Positions 43,601 to 53,099 of a stretch of 64,000 bases of DNA are shown piece by piece. The stretch is taken from the NCBI GenBank assembly GCA_963850095.1, contig CAWKJX010000016.1, positions 1 through 64,000 on the forward strand, written 5' to 3'. The notes under the pieces are model-generated. The model saw only the letters and a list, made by a program, of their open reading frames with translations, searched no databases and was not told the origin of the DNA. The position numbers and the translations under genes are program-made. Within the stretch, counting starts at the first letter, position 1, and each line of letters begins with the position of its first letter. This DNA is from Bog-473 sp963850095. GTDB taxonomy: Bacteria > Actinomycetota > Acidimicrobiia > Acidimicrobiales > RAAP-2.

Positions 43601-44940
43601 CCGCCGCCTGCATCGCCGGCCACCTCGGGTTGGCCGGCCCGGTGTCGGTCGACCAGCTGGTGGCCGACGCGCCGCTCCCCGCCGGCGCGCCCCTGGGCGC
43701 GCCGCTCACCACCGCCCGCGCCCGCACCGCCTTGGCCCGGCTCGAGGCCAAGGGCTCGGCCATCGAGCTGCCCGACGGCCGTTGGTGCGCCCGCCACCTC
43801 CTGGTGCGTCTGCACGGGGCGAGCCGGAACCGACGGCGCGGCCGGGTCGAGGCCGTGCCCATCGCCGACTATGTGCGCTTCCTCACCCATTGGCAGCACG
43901 CCACGCCCGACAGCCGGCTCGAGGGCCGGGCCGGGGTGCTCGAGGTGCTCGAGCAGCTCCAGGGCATTGAGGCGCCGGCGGTCGAATGGGAGGCGCAGAT
44001 CCTGCCGGCTCGCATCACGGGCTACGACCCGCGCTGGCTCGACGAGCTCTGCCTCTCGGGCGAGGTGGTGTGGGGCCGCCTCACGCCGCGGGCCGAGCGA
44101 CCGGGGCGGAGCGGCACGCCGTCACCGGCCACGCCGCTCGCCTTCGTGCGGCGCGACGACCTCGAGACGATGCTGCGCGCCGTCCGCGCCGGCGCGACCG
44201 CGTCCGAGCCCGAGGTCGGCGCCGCCGCCGACGTGCTCGAAGCCCTGCGCACCCGCGGCGCCTGCTTCCGTCCCGAGCTGGCCCCGGTGACGGGCCGGCT
44301 GCCGGCAGAAATCGACGAGGGGTTGTGGGACCTGGTGGCCCGGGGCCTGGTGACGGCCGACGCCTTCTCGGCCGTGCGCTCGCTGCTGTCCGCGCGCGAC
44401 CGCTGGCGCACCCGGACGGTACGCCGGCCCTCGAACCGCCTGGCTCGCCGGCGGGCGCCGGCCGGTTCGGGCGTCGGGGAGGGCCGCTGGTCGCTGCTGC
44501 CCGGACCCGAGGTGCTGGGCGCGCCCCCGGTCGACGACGGTGTGCTGTCGCCGGGGAACGAGGAGCTGGCCGAAGCCGTGGCGCAGCAGCTGCTTCTGCG
44601 CTGGGGCGTCGTGGCCTGGGAGGTCTGGAGTCGCGAGTCGTTCAAGGTGCCCTGGCGCGAGGTCGTGTGGGCGTTGCGCCGCCTCGAGGCGCGCGGCCTG
44701 GCCCTCGGCGGCCGTTTCGTCGCCGGCCTGGGCGGCGAGCAGTACGCCTGGCCCGAGGCGTTCGAGGAGCTCCAAGCGGTCCATCGCCGCGGCGCGCGGG
44801 GCGAAGAGGTCGTGGTGGCCGGAGCCGACCCCCTCAACATGACCGGCGCCATCGTCGGCGGTGCCCGCGTGCCGACCCGGCGCCACCAGCGCGTGGTGTA
44901 CCGCGACGGCATCGTGGTGGACGGTCTCGAGGCGGGGTGA
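40660..44940 (+). CDS. lhr: Lhr-type ATP-dependent DNA/RNA helicase
   Basis: A 1426-residue superfamily 2 helicase, the full-length bacterial Lhr type. Motif I ASPTGSGKTLTGF, Ia SPLRALAVD, Ib TTPESLY, II VDEVHTLARDKRG, III LSATQRP, V TASLELGID and VI FLQRVGRANHHRD form the core. The long C-terminal region (from about residue 860) corresponds to the Lhr CTD of winged helices. The enzyme translocates 3'-5' on ssDNA and unwinds RNA:DNA hybrids in repair. GTG start. It stands alone ahead of the pxp genes. Confidence 0.93.
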   Translation: MTTAPPPPDPLFHPAVASWFARRFPAGPTAPQSAAWPHIAAGRDVLVASPTGSGKTLTGFLVAIDAAYRAAEAGTRTAGTPEVLYISPLRALAVDVHENLHVPLSEIREEAARLGYADPGLRVAVRTGDTPPAERAAMRKQSPDLLVTTPESLYILLTAPSSRALLRGVRTVIVDEVHTLARDKRGSHLSLSLERLDTLVAEGGGRLQRIGLSATQRPLDLVARLLTGVHPERPPAVVVDCGHARDLDVAIELPSTELEAVMSGGQFSDILDSIAEHTRHHRTTLVFVNTRKMAERVAHLLTERLADDEPGRGGGDVDASLLVAAHHGSLSAARRRIVETRLRAGDLRALVATASLELGIDVGPVELVCQIGSPRAIGTFLQRVGRANHHRDGTPAGRLYPATRDELVECTALLAAVRQGRLDLLEPPVAPLDVLTQQIVAEVASVDERDVEAMWELVRRAAPYADLSRQDFDDVVALASWGIETGRGRRGAHLHHDAVNGRLRARRGARLAALTGGGAIPETGDYRVVLDPDGVTVGSVHEDFAVEATAGDIFLLGTHSWRVAKVEVGTVRVHDAGDLPPTIPFWLGEAPARTAELSEAVSDLRAALEPVLAAGDGEGARRLVRERAGVSAEVAQQVVAYCAAGLVALGHLPTRERIVIERCFDESEGSQLIIHAPFGGRINRAIGLALRKRFCVSFDFELQAAADDDTVILSLGPQHSFPLTKVQSMLSSAVAAQVLTQAVLLHPMLGARWRWNLNRALVLPRMNGGKRRPIHLQRMEADDLLAAVWPGLAACQENAPAGPVAVPDHVLARQTVDDCLHEGLSVEGLVDVWSRVESGQIEVHTVESSEPSPLSHGLLSGRPYTYLDDAPLEERRTRALSVRRGLGQLGPDGLPVPAAELAALDPEAVATVLEQVCPAPRDADELHDLLLSLVAARPFGPWTPWYDELAADGRAGLVDGCWAATERRAAAGALGLDDEAAAACIAGHLGLAGPVSVDQLVADAPLPAGAPLGAPLTTARARTALARLEAKGSAIELPDGRWCARHLLVRLHGASRNRRRGRVEAVPIADYVRFLTHWQHATPDSRLEGRAGVLEVLEQLQGIEAPAVEWEAQILPARITGYDPRWLDELCLSGEVVWGRLTPRAERPGRSGTPSPATPLAFVRRDDLETMLRAVRAGATASEPEVGAAADVLEALRTRGACFRPELAPVTGRLPAEIDEGLWDLVARGLVTADAFSAVRSLLSARDRWRTRTVRRPSNRLARRRAPAGSGVGEGRWSLLPGPEVLGAPPVDDGVLSPGNEELAEAVAQQLLLRWGVVAWEVWSRESFKVPWREVVWALRRLEARGLALGGRFVAGLGGEQYAWPEAFEELQAVHRRGARGEEVVVAGADPLNMTGAIVGGARVPTRRHQRVVYRDGIVVDGLEAG

Positions 44941-44980
44941 CCCCATAGTGCCGGCACGAGAGAACCGGACCCATCACTCC

Positions 44981-45748
44981 ATGCGGAGCATCGACCTGAA
45001 TGCCGACGTCGGCGAGGCCACCGACGAGGCCGGCATCGCCACCGAGCGCGCGCTGCTACGCCTGGTGACGACGGCGAACGTGGCCTGCGGCGGCCATGCG
45101 GGCGACGAGGCCTCCATGACGGCGACGGTGGCCGCCGCCCGCGAGCACGGTGTCCACGTGGGCGCGCACCCCTCCTACCCCGACCGCGAGGGATTCGGGC
45201 GCAATCCGATGGACATCGACCGGATGGCGTTGCGGGGGTCACTGGTCGACCAGTTGGGCGCGCTCGAGCAGGTGTGCCGTGCGGCGGGCACACCGATGGG
45301 GTCGGTCAAGGCGCACGGGGCCATGTACGAGGAGGTGGCCAAGGGCGGCGCCATCTATCAGGTGCTGCGCGACGCCATGCACGGGGTCAGCGCGCCCGGC
45401 ACGGTTCTCGTGCTCCCCTCGGGGTGCGCCGCCATGGCGGCGGCGCTGCGCGACGGGGTGCCGGCGCGGGAGGAGGGGTTCTGCGACCGCGCCTACCGGC
45501 ACGACGGGGGCCTCGTCGACCGCGGCGAGCCGGGTGCCGTCCTGCACGACCCGGCCGCGGCGGCAGAGCAGGCGGTCGGCCTGGCCCGGGGGGCGGTGGT
45601 GGCGGCCGATGGCAGCCTCCTGACGTTGTGGGTGGACACACTGTGCGTGCACGGCGACACGCCGGACGCGGTCGCCCTGGCCGCGGCGGTGCGCGCCGCC
45701 CTGGAGGCCGTTCCGATCGAGGTGGCGGCGCCGACGACCACTGCATGA
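44981..45748 (+). CDS. pxpA: 5-oxoprolinase subunit A (LamB/YcsF family)
   Basis: A 255-residue subunit of the prokaryotic ATP-dependent 5-oxoprolinase that recycles pyroglutamate to glutamate. Signature start SIDLNADVGEATD, then VACGGHAGDEASMTATV, GAHPSYPDREGFGR and VKAHGAMYEEV. Its TGA overlaps the ATG of the next gene (ATGA), the normal pxpABC arrangement. Confidence 0.93.
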   Translation: MRSIDLNADVGEATDEAGIATERALLRLVTTANVACGGHAGDEASMTATVAAAREHGVHVGAHPSYPDREGFGRNPMDIDRMALRGSLVDQLGALEQVCRAAGTPMGSVKAHGAMYEEVAKGGAIYQVLRDAMHGVSAPGTVLVLPSGCAAMAAALRDGVPAREEGFCDRAYRHDGGLVDRGEPGAVLHDPAAAAEQAVGLARGAVVAADGSLLTLWVDTLCVHGDTPDAVALAAAVRAALEAVPIEVAAPTTTA

Positions 45749-47441
45749 CCCGCTCGGTCCCGGTCGGCGAGGTGCGCCTCCTCGGCGACCGTGCGCTGTT
45801 GGTCGGGGTGGCCGACGCCCGGGCGGGGCGCCGCCTCGGGCACGCCCTCGAGGCGCGCTGGACCGACGGCGCCGTCGAGATCGTGGGCGGGTTCGCCACG
45901 GTCATGGTCGCCCTGTGCGACCCGGTGCTCGAGCTCGACGCCGTGCAGCACGAGGTCGAGCGGCTGGCGGCCCAGGGCGATGGAGCGGCCGAGGCCGGCG
46001 CCGGCGCCGATCGGACGGGCCGGACGTTGACGGTGCGCTGCGCGTTCGACGGGCCCGACCTGGCCGAGGTGGCGGCCGTGGCGGGCCGCTCGCCGGCCGA
46101 GGTCGTGGGCCTGCTCACGGAGAGGTCGCTCACAGTGGCGGTCATGGGCTTCGCGCCCGGCTTCGCCTACCTCGACGGGCTGCCCGAACGCCTTGCGCGG
46201 GGTGCCGCGGCGCCCCACGCCCCGCCCGGTCGTCCCGGCCGGCTCGGTGGCGCTGGCCAACGGGTACGCCGCCGTCTACCCGACGGCTTCACCCGGTGGC
46301 TGGCAGCTCATCGGCCGGACCGCGACCTCCTTCTTCTCCGCCACCACCCCTCCCTACGCCGCGCTGGCGCCGGGCGACGAGGTGCAGCTGGTCGAGGAGG
46401 CGCCGGACGACGTCGCCGGACCGGGCCCGGGCGAGCCCCCGTCTGTCTGGTCGCCGCCCCCCGGGGCGCGCGCCGTGCTCGAGGTGGAAGCGCCGGGTCT
46501 GCGGGCCGTGCGCCAGGACGGGGGCCGCCGGGCGGTGGCGGCCATCGGCGTCCCCGCCGCGGGCCCGGCCGATCCGGTGTCGTTCCTGCTGGCCAACCGG
46601 TTGGTGGGCAACGGCGAGGACGCCGGCGCGCTGGAGATCACCGCCGGGACGGCACGGCTGCGCTGTCTCGAACCGTGTCACGTCGCCGTGGTGGGCGGAG
46701 GGCCCGGACGTCCTCGTCGACGGTACCGTCGAGCCGGCCGGCCAGGTGGTGCCGCTGGTCGCCGGGCAACTGCTCGAGGTGGGCCCGATGCGCCGGGGTT
46801 TGCGCGCCTACGTCGCCGTCGCCGGGGGTCTGCTCGGACCCGAGGTCTTCGGGAGCATGGCCAGCGACGAGCTGAGCGGCCTCGGACCGGGACCGCTCGG
46901 GCGCGGGGAGCGGTTGCACGCCGGGCCGTGGGCGCCGCCGCTGGGCGACCACCTGGCGGGCGACGCCGTCCCCGAGGTGCGACCGGGGGGCGGCCCGCTC
47001 GAGCTGCGCGTCCTCCCGGGCCCGCATCCGGCCTGGTTCGCGCCCGACGTGCTGCAACGACTGGCGACGCAGTGCTTCGTGGTGGACGGACGGAGCAACC
47101 GCATCGGCCTCCGGCTCCGACCCGACAGGGCCGGCGCGCCTCTCCTGGGCGGCGGGGGCGCCGACGCGGGTCTCGACTCCCAAGGCACCGTGGTGGGCGC
47201 GGTGCAGGTGCCGCCCGACGGCGAGCCGGTCGTGCTCATGCCCGACCACGCCACGCTCGGGGGCTACCCGGTGGCGGCCGTCGTCGCCACCGCCGACCAC
47301 GGGCTGCTCGGTCAATGCGGTCCGGGGACCGAGGTGAGGTTCCGCCCCGTCGAGACGGCCGAGGCCGTCGGGGCCTGGCGGGCCGCCCGCCGTCGACTGG
47401 AGCACGCGGTCGTCGGCCACTACCCGCTGGCCGTGGACTGA
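45745..47441 (+). pseudogene. pxpBC: fused 5-oxoprolinase subunits B-C (KipI-KipA), two +1 frameshifts
   Basis: The first frame gives the KipI/PxpB part (VGEVRLLGDRALLV, VMGFAPGFAYLDGLPER). Near 46190 it shifts by one base and continues as PRPVVPAGSVALANGYAAVYP and PGGWQLIGRT, then runs without a stop into PxpC (LEVEAPGLRAVRQDGG, VPAAGPADPVSFLLANRLVG). Near 46700 (GGGCGGAGGGCCC) a second shift leads to VLVDGTVEPAGQVV, LRAYVAVAGGL and PDHATLGGYPVAAVV. With two bases removed, 1695 nt encode one 564-residue B-C fusion, with all signature segments present. Likely functional in the organism. Confidence 0.78.
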
Positions 47442-47454
47442 CGTTCCCGTGCGC

Positions 47455-48202
47455 TCAGACGAGGAGTTTGACCGCCGTCCCGACGGCGATGACCACCACG
47501 ACCACCCGCAAGGCGGGTGCCGGCAGGGCGAGAGCCAGCCGGGCGCCGGCGAACCCGCCGACCAGGCTCCCGAGGGCCAGGAAGCCGACGGCCTCCCACG
47601 CCAGGCCGCCGTGGATGAGGAACACCACCGCGGCCATGCCGTTGACGATCATCGACAGCACGGCGCGCAGGCCGCTCGTGTGGGCCAATGAGACGGGCAG
47701 GGCCAGCCCGAGCACGGCCAGGAACATGACGCCCATGGCGGCGCCGAAGTAGCCGCCGTAGACCGAGGCGGCGAACACCCCGGCCACCAGCAACACCGGC
47801 CGGGTGCGCGGTGGCGCGTCGCGGTCGAGGGTCCGCCGCAACAGGGGCTGGGCGGCGAACAGGGCGGCCGCGCCCAGGACGAGCCAGGGCACCACGCTCG
47901 TCGAAGGTGGCCGACGACGTCGTGAGGAGGAGCAGCGCGCCGGCCGTGCCCCCGGCCAGGCCGACGGGGGTGAGGCGGAGGAGCCGCCGGCGCTGGTCGC
48001 CGATCTCGCGGCGGAAACCGGCGGCCGAGGCGACGTAGCCGGGCCAGATCCCGATGGTGTTGGTGATGTTGGCGGTCAGGGCCGGGTAGCCGAGGGCGAG
48101 CAGCACGGGGAACGAGATCAGGCTGCCGCCGCCCGCCACCCCGTTGAAGATGCCGGCGCCCACGCCCGCCAAGGCGATCAGGACGGCGTGCGACGCGGAC
48201 AT
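47455..48202 (-). pseudogene. TauE/SafE-family permease, split by a +1 frameshift
   Basis: The N-terminal half (LIALAGVGAGIFNGVAGGGSLISFPVLLALGYPALTANITNTIG, abbreviated family start GVAGGGSLI) and helices up to LLLTTSSATFDE are in one frame. From about 47897 the next frame continues VVPWLVLGAAALFAAQPLL, FGAAMGVMFLAVLGLAL and a final VVVVIAVGTAVKLLV helix. Removing one base gives about 248 residues with 7-8 helices. The family exports sulfite or sulfonates; substrate is not known here. Confidence 0.72.
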
Positions 48203-48398
48203 GGCGCGCAAGAGTACGGGAGAGCGGGCGTTTCCCTTCTGTAGACGAAAAGCAGGGACTTGTGCACGGGTTGTTCATACAACAGGGGTGTCGACCCGCG
48301 AATTCTTTCTCAGCGTGCGAAAGATTGCGGTGGCGCCTCCGTTTCCCAGCCAAGTGAGGAGTTCCCCGGAAATGCGGGGGCGGGTAAGGGGTTCGCAG

Positions 48399-49941
48399 AT
48401 GAGGGGTCGCAGTCGCATTGCCGCAGCAGGCGTGGCAGCCATGGCGGTTGTCGCGGCGCTGTCGTCAAGCGCCGGAGCCAGCGCTCCGGCCACCTGGACG
48501 GTCAGTGCCAACGGAGGATTCGTGGGCGTGAACTTGGCGAACCAGTTGCAGGTCACCGGCGGCGGCTCCGAGGCCGACGCCGCCGCCAGCAACCTGGCCG
48601 AGGCCATCGGCACCGGTGCCTGCCTGTCGTCGGCCGCCACGTCCAACCCGTGCCCGACCAAGCCCGACCAGTTCGACCAGTGGGTTCGCCGTCGACTCCT
48701 CGCAGTCGGCCGTCGCCAAGAGCACCGGCCAGACGGCGACGCCCAACCCGTCCGGCTCGAACGTGTGCGCGGTGCCGGCCATCAACGTCACGCTGCTCTC
48801 CCTCGGGCCGGCGTGCGGCAGCGCCTCGGCCTCCGAGGACTCCAGCGGGAACCCGACCGCGGCGGGCTCGGGCAGCCTGGCCGCGCTCACCCTCAACCTG
48901 AGCAGCCTGCTCGGGACGGGCAGCCTGGCCCTGCCCAGCACCCTGTGCTCGGGCATTGCCGCCGCCACCCCCACCGCGGGCTCGGGCACCGGCAGCCTGC
49001 CGGCGCCTGTCAGCACCATTTTGACCACGGCCAACGGGCTGCTGTCGGGCGTGGCCAACGGCGTCCCGCTGTCGCCGACCTCGGTCGACTCGGCCAACCC
49101 CGTCGACGGCGCCTGCTCCATCATTGGGGGCGTACTGGACGAGGTCGGACAGGCCTCGCCCGTGGGCACCCTGCTCAGCACCCTCACCTCGTCGGCCAAC
49201 GTCAGCTCGCTCCCGCCGCTGCTCTCGGTCACCGTGGGCGGCTCGACCTCGCACGTCAGCTCGTCCGGCGGCACGCTGACGGCGACCGCCACCCAGGAAG
49301 CGGCCGACATCAACGTGCTCGGCATGCTCGACATTCAGGTGACGCCGACCACGGCGTCGGTCTCGGTCAACCAGTCGACGGGCCAGGTCACCCCGAGCTG
49401 CAACGCCGGCGTCGTGTCGGTCACCGCGGCAGGCCAGACGCTCCCGCTCTCGCAGCTGAACCAGGTCGGCTCCATCCTCCAGGAGGTGCTGACCGAGCTC
49501 AACGCCACGCCGCTCGGCACGCTGCTCGACCAGCTGCTCAACTTCCAGCCCGACGGGGTGCTCAGCTGCACGCCCAGCACCACCAACGGCGGCACGGCCG
49601 GCAGTGCGGTGGCCGACAGCATCGACCTGAACCTGGCCCCGGCCGTCAGCCTGCTCTCGCTCGACCTCGGCAACGTCTCGGCCTCGGCCTCGACGACGCC
49701 GGCCACCCCCACTTCGAACGCCCTCCCCGTCAGCTCGCCGGCCACCCCGGCCGCGCCCGCCGCGCCCGCCGTGGTGCCCAACGTCACCACGGTGCACACC
49801 GGCGAGTACTGGGCCGGTTCGCTGCCCATCATTTTGATGGCGGGCATGGGCCTGGCCGGGATCCTCCTGATCGGCCGCCGCCGGATCCTCTCGGTGGCCC
49901 GCTCGGTCAACCCGATCACTCGCCGCAGGAGCAGCCGCTGA
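48399..49941 (+). pseudogene. secreted, C-terminally anchored surface protein with one +1 frameshift
   Basis: A signal peptide (RIAAAGVAAMAVVAALSSSAG) is followed by a Ser/Thr/Ala/Gly-rich beta domain. A +1 shift near 48680 separates it from the rest (FAVDSSQSAVAKSTGQ onward); removing one base yields about 513 residues. The C-terminus has TVHTGEYWAGS, a hydrophobic helix LPIILMAGMGLAGILLIG, and a basic tail RRRILSVARSVNPITRRR. This three-part end resembles a cell-wall sorting signal, with VHTG in the place of the class E LAXTG motif (inference). A sortase gene follows. The ATG at 48372 is an alternative start. Confidence 0.68.
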
Positions 49942-50178
49942 GCGGCGCCGCGGCGGACCGCCACCGGGCCCGGCTTCCGGGACCTCCTCCGTTCCCCCTC
50001 CGGTCTCGGGGGCCGGCCCGGTGGCAGCCACGAACACAAGGAACGGTCAGAACGAACCGATAGGACAAACGCAAACGCCGGGTGTTCCGCCACCCGGGCC
50101 GGGAGAAGGACCGATACGAGATCTTCCGGAGGACGTGGAGAGGGAGAAAGCAGATGCAGCGGGAACCGATGCTGCGGG

Positions 50179-50216
50179 CTGCTCGGGACGGGATGGCGGA
50201 ATCCCGTCCCGAGCAG
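50179..50216 (+). promoter_or_regulatory. perfect 16-bp hairpin upstream of the sortase
   Basis: Arms CTGCTCGGGACGGGAT (50179-50194) and its exact complement (50201-50216) enclose the loop GGCGGA. No T-run follows, so it is not a classical terminator. It lies between the surface-protein gene and the sortase TM segment, near a strong GGAGAGGGAGAAAG RBS at about 50138-50151. It may attenuate or stabilise the sortase mRNA. Confidence 0.6.
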
Positions 50217-50242
50217 TGGCAGCCAGCACCGGCGCCGGGCCG

Positions 50243-51339
50243 ATGGCGTCGTTGAGGGACGCCCGGCGCTTGAGCGTCACCCTGATCGGCGTGATGCTCC
50301 TCTTCACGGCGATTTTCGCCGGGAGCTACGCCTACGCCCACCAGGCCCACCAGCGCGACGCCCAGGCCGTGCTGCTCGCCAGCGAACAGGCCGCCATGGC
50401 CAAGATCGCGCAGGCCGGCCACGGGGCCTCCTGCCAGGTGGCCGGCGTCCGGCCCGGCCAGCTCTCGGGGATCCTGAGCATCCCGGCCATCAACCTGCAC
50501 GCACCGGTGGAGGAGGGGACCGACGACCCCGAGCTCAACGTCGCCGTGGGCCACGACCCCCAGTCGGTGTGGCCCGGTGTCGACGGCTCCGCCGTCTTCC
50601 TGGCCCACGACGTCAGCTACTTCGTGCACCTCAACGACCTGAAGCCGGGCGACGTCATCACCTACGCCACCGCCTGCAACACCGTGAAGTTCCAGGTGGC
50701 CGGCCAGCAGGTGGTGCCGGCCGGCTCGGCGGTGGCCAACTCGACCCGACCCCAGCCTCGTCCTCGACACCTGCTGGCCGCCCAACGCCCTGTTCTTCAC
50801 GCCCGACCGCCTGCTCATCCATGCCGACGAGGTGGGCGCGGCGACCAAGGGGACCGACCTGGACCCGGGGGCCGCAGTTCATAAAGTCGGCGCAGGCCAC
50901 GGACTACCGGACCTCGGCGCCGAAGGCCCTCCAGGCCCAGGGCCTGACGCTCGACCAGAACGAGGCGCCCATGGGCACCATGCGCCTGGTCGACGCGTCA
51001 GTGGCCTTCGCCCAGTCGCCGGGGCCGCTGTCGCTCGAGGCGGCGGCGCTCGAGACCTACTTCGGGGGGCTCCACGCCGGTGCCCAGCGGCAGACGGCCT
51101 GGTGGTCGGCCATGGCGCCCGGGGTGACCATGCCGCCCGAGCTCGACGGGGCGGTGGTGACGGGGCACGACGCCCCGCTCGACGTCGCCATCGACTCGAC
51201 GGGGGGCACGCCGACCAGGGTCGTCCTGAGCACGAAGGTGACCCTCGAGGGCGGATCTTCCCCCGGTGAGCACGCCATGTCGGTTGTTCTCCCTGTTCAC
51301 GACGGTGTGGTGACCATCGGCTGGTGGGCTTTCAGATGA
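50243..51339 (+). pseudogene. class E-like sortase with C-terminal extension, two +1 frameshifts
   Basis: A membrane anchor (LSVTLIGVMLLFTAIFAGSYA) precedes a sortase domain: GILSIPAINLHAPVEEG, VFLAHDVSYFVHLNDLKPGDVI (catalytic His), then, after one extra base near 50753 (ACCCG), SLVLDTCWPPNALFFTPDRLLIHA (catalytic Cys and Arg). A second extra base near 50874 leads into about 150 more residues (FIKSAQATDYRTS to IGWWAFR). Known sortases end soon after the Arg, so this tail is unusual. With both bases removed the length is 1095 nt. Start uncertain: ATG 50154 has the best RBS but a different frame. Confidence 0.7.
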
Positions 51340-51448
51340 GCGGAACGTTGTTGTGCATCCGTTGTGAAAAGGGACCGTAAGAGTCGGGCGTGAGGTCCGT
51401 TCCACCTTCCGAAGGGCCTGGAGGAGGTCCTGGAGGGAGGGACGCAAC

Positions 51449-52575
<1,127 letters not shown>

Positions 52576-52663
52576 CCCGGGGAGCACCAGCACCTCCCGA
52601 TAGCGTGTCGGCGGCCGGTCGCGCGCCCTGCGCCGGCCTGTCGCACACGACTGGAGGTCGCCC

Positions 52664-53032
52664 ATGGTCAGGCTCACCTGCCTGCTCCGGCGCAAGGACG
52701 GACTCACCCCGGCCGAGTTCCACGCACACTGGCGTGACGTCCACGGGCCGTTGATCGCCGCCAGCCTGAGCGGTCGCCACGTCATGCGCTACGAGCAGCA
52801 TCCGCGCCCGCTGGACGACTACGCCGGCGACGACGACCCCGGGTTCGACGGGGTGACCGTGCAGTGGTTCGAGAGTATGGACAGCTACCGCGCCCACATG
52901 GGGGAACCCGACTTCGGCGCCATCTGGAAAGACATAGAGAACTTCCTCGACACCGGTCGGCTGCACTTCATCCTGACCGAGCATCCCCGCCTGGTCATGG
53001 GCGACGAGGGGTCCTCATTCCCCCTGGCGTGA
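52664..53032 (+). CDS. EthD-family protein
   Basis: A 122-residue dimeric alpha/beta-barrel (ferredoxin-like) protein: VRLTCLLRRKDGLTPAEFHAHWRDVHGPL is the EthD start with the conserved F-x2-H-W-x3-H. EthD proteins accompany monooxygenases or act as small lyases; none lies nearby. Complete in one frame with an ATG start after a GGAGG-like sequence. Confidence 0.85.
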   Translation: MVRLTCLLRRKDGLTPAEFHAHWRDVHGPLIAASLSGRHVMRYEQHPRPLDDYAGDDDPGFDGVTVQWFESMDSYRAHMGEPDFGAIWKDIENFLDTGRLHFILTEHPRLVMGDEGSSFPLA

Positions 53033-53099
53033 TCGCGGGGGTGGCGCGAGCGCGGTGAGGTTGGGCGCAGCGGAACCGGTCGGGTGGCCGCTCTCCCCG

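Noticed and set aside
41083..43899. Very long minus-strand open frame opposite lhr
   Set aside because: Composition-driven shadow: His/Gln/Gly-rich product without domains, while the plus strand encodes all helicase motifs.
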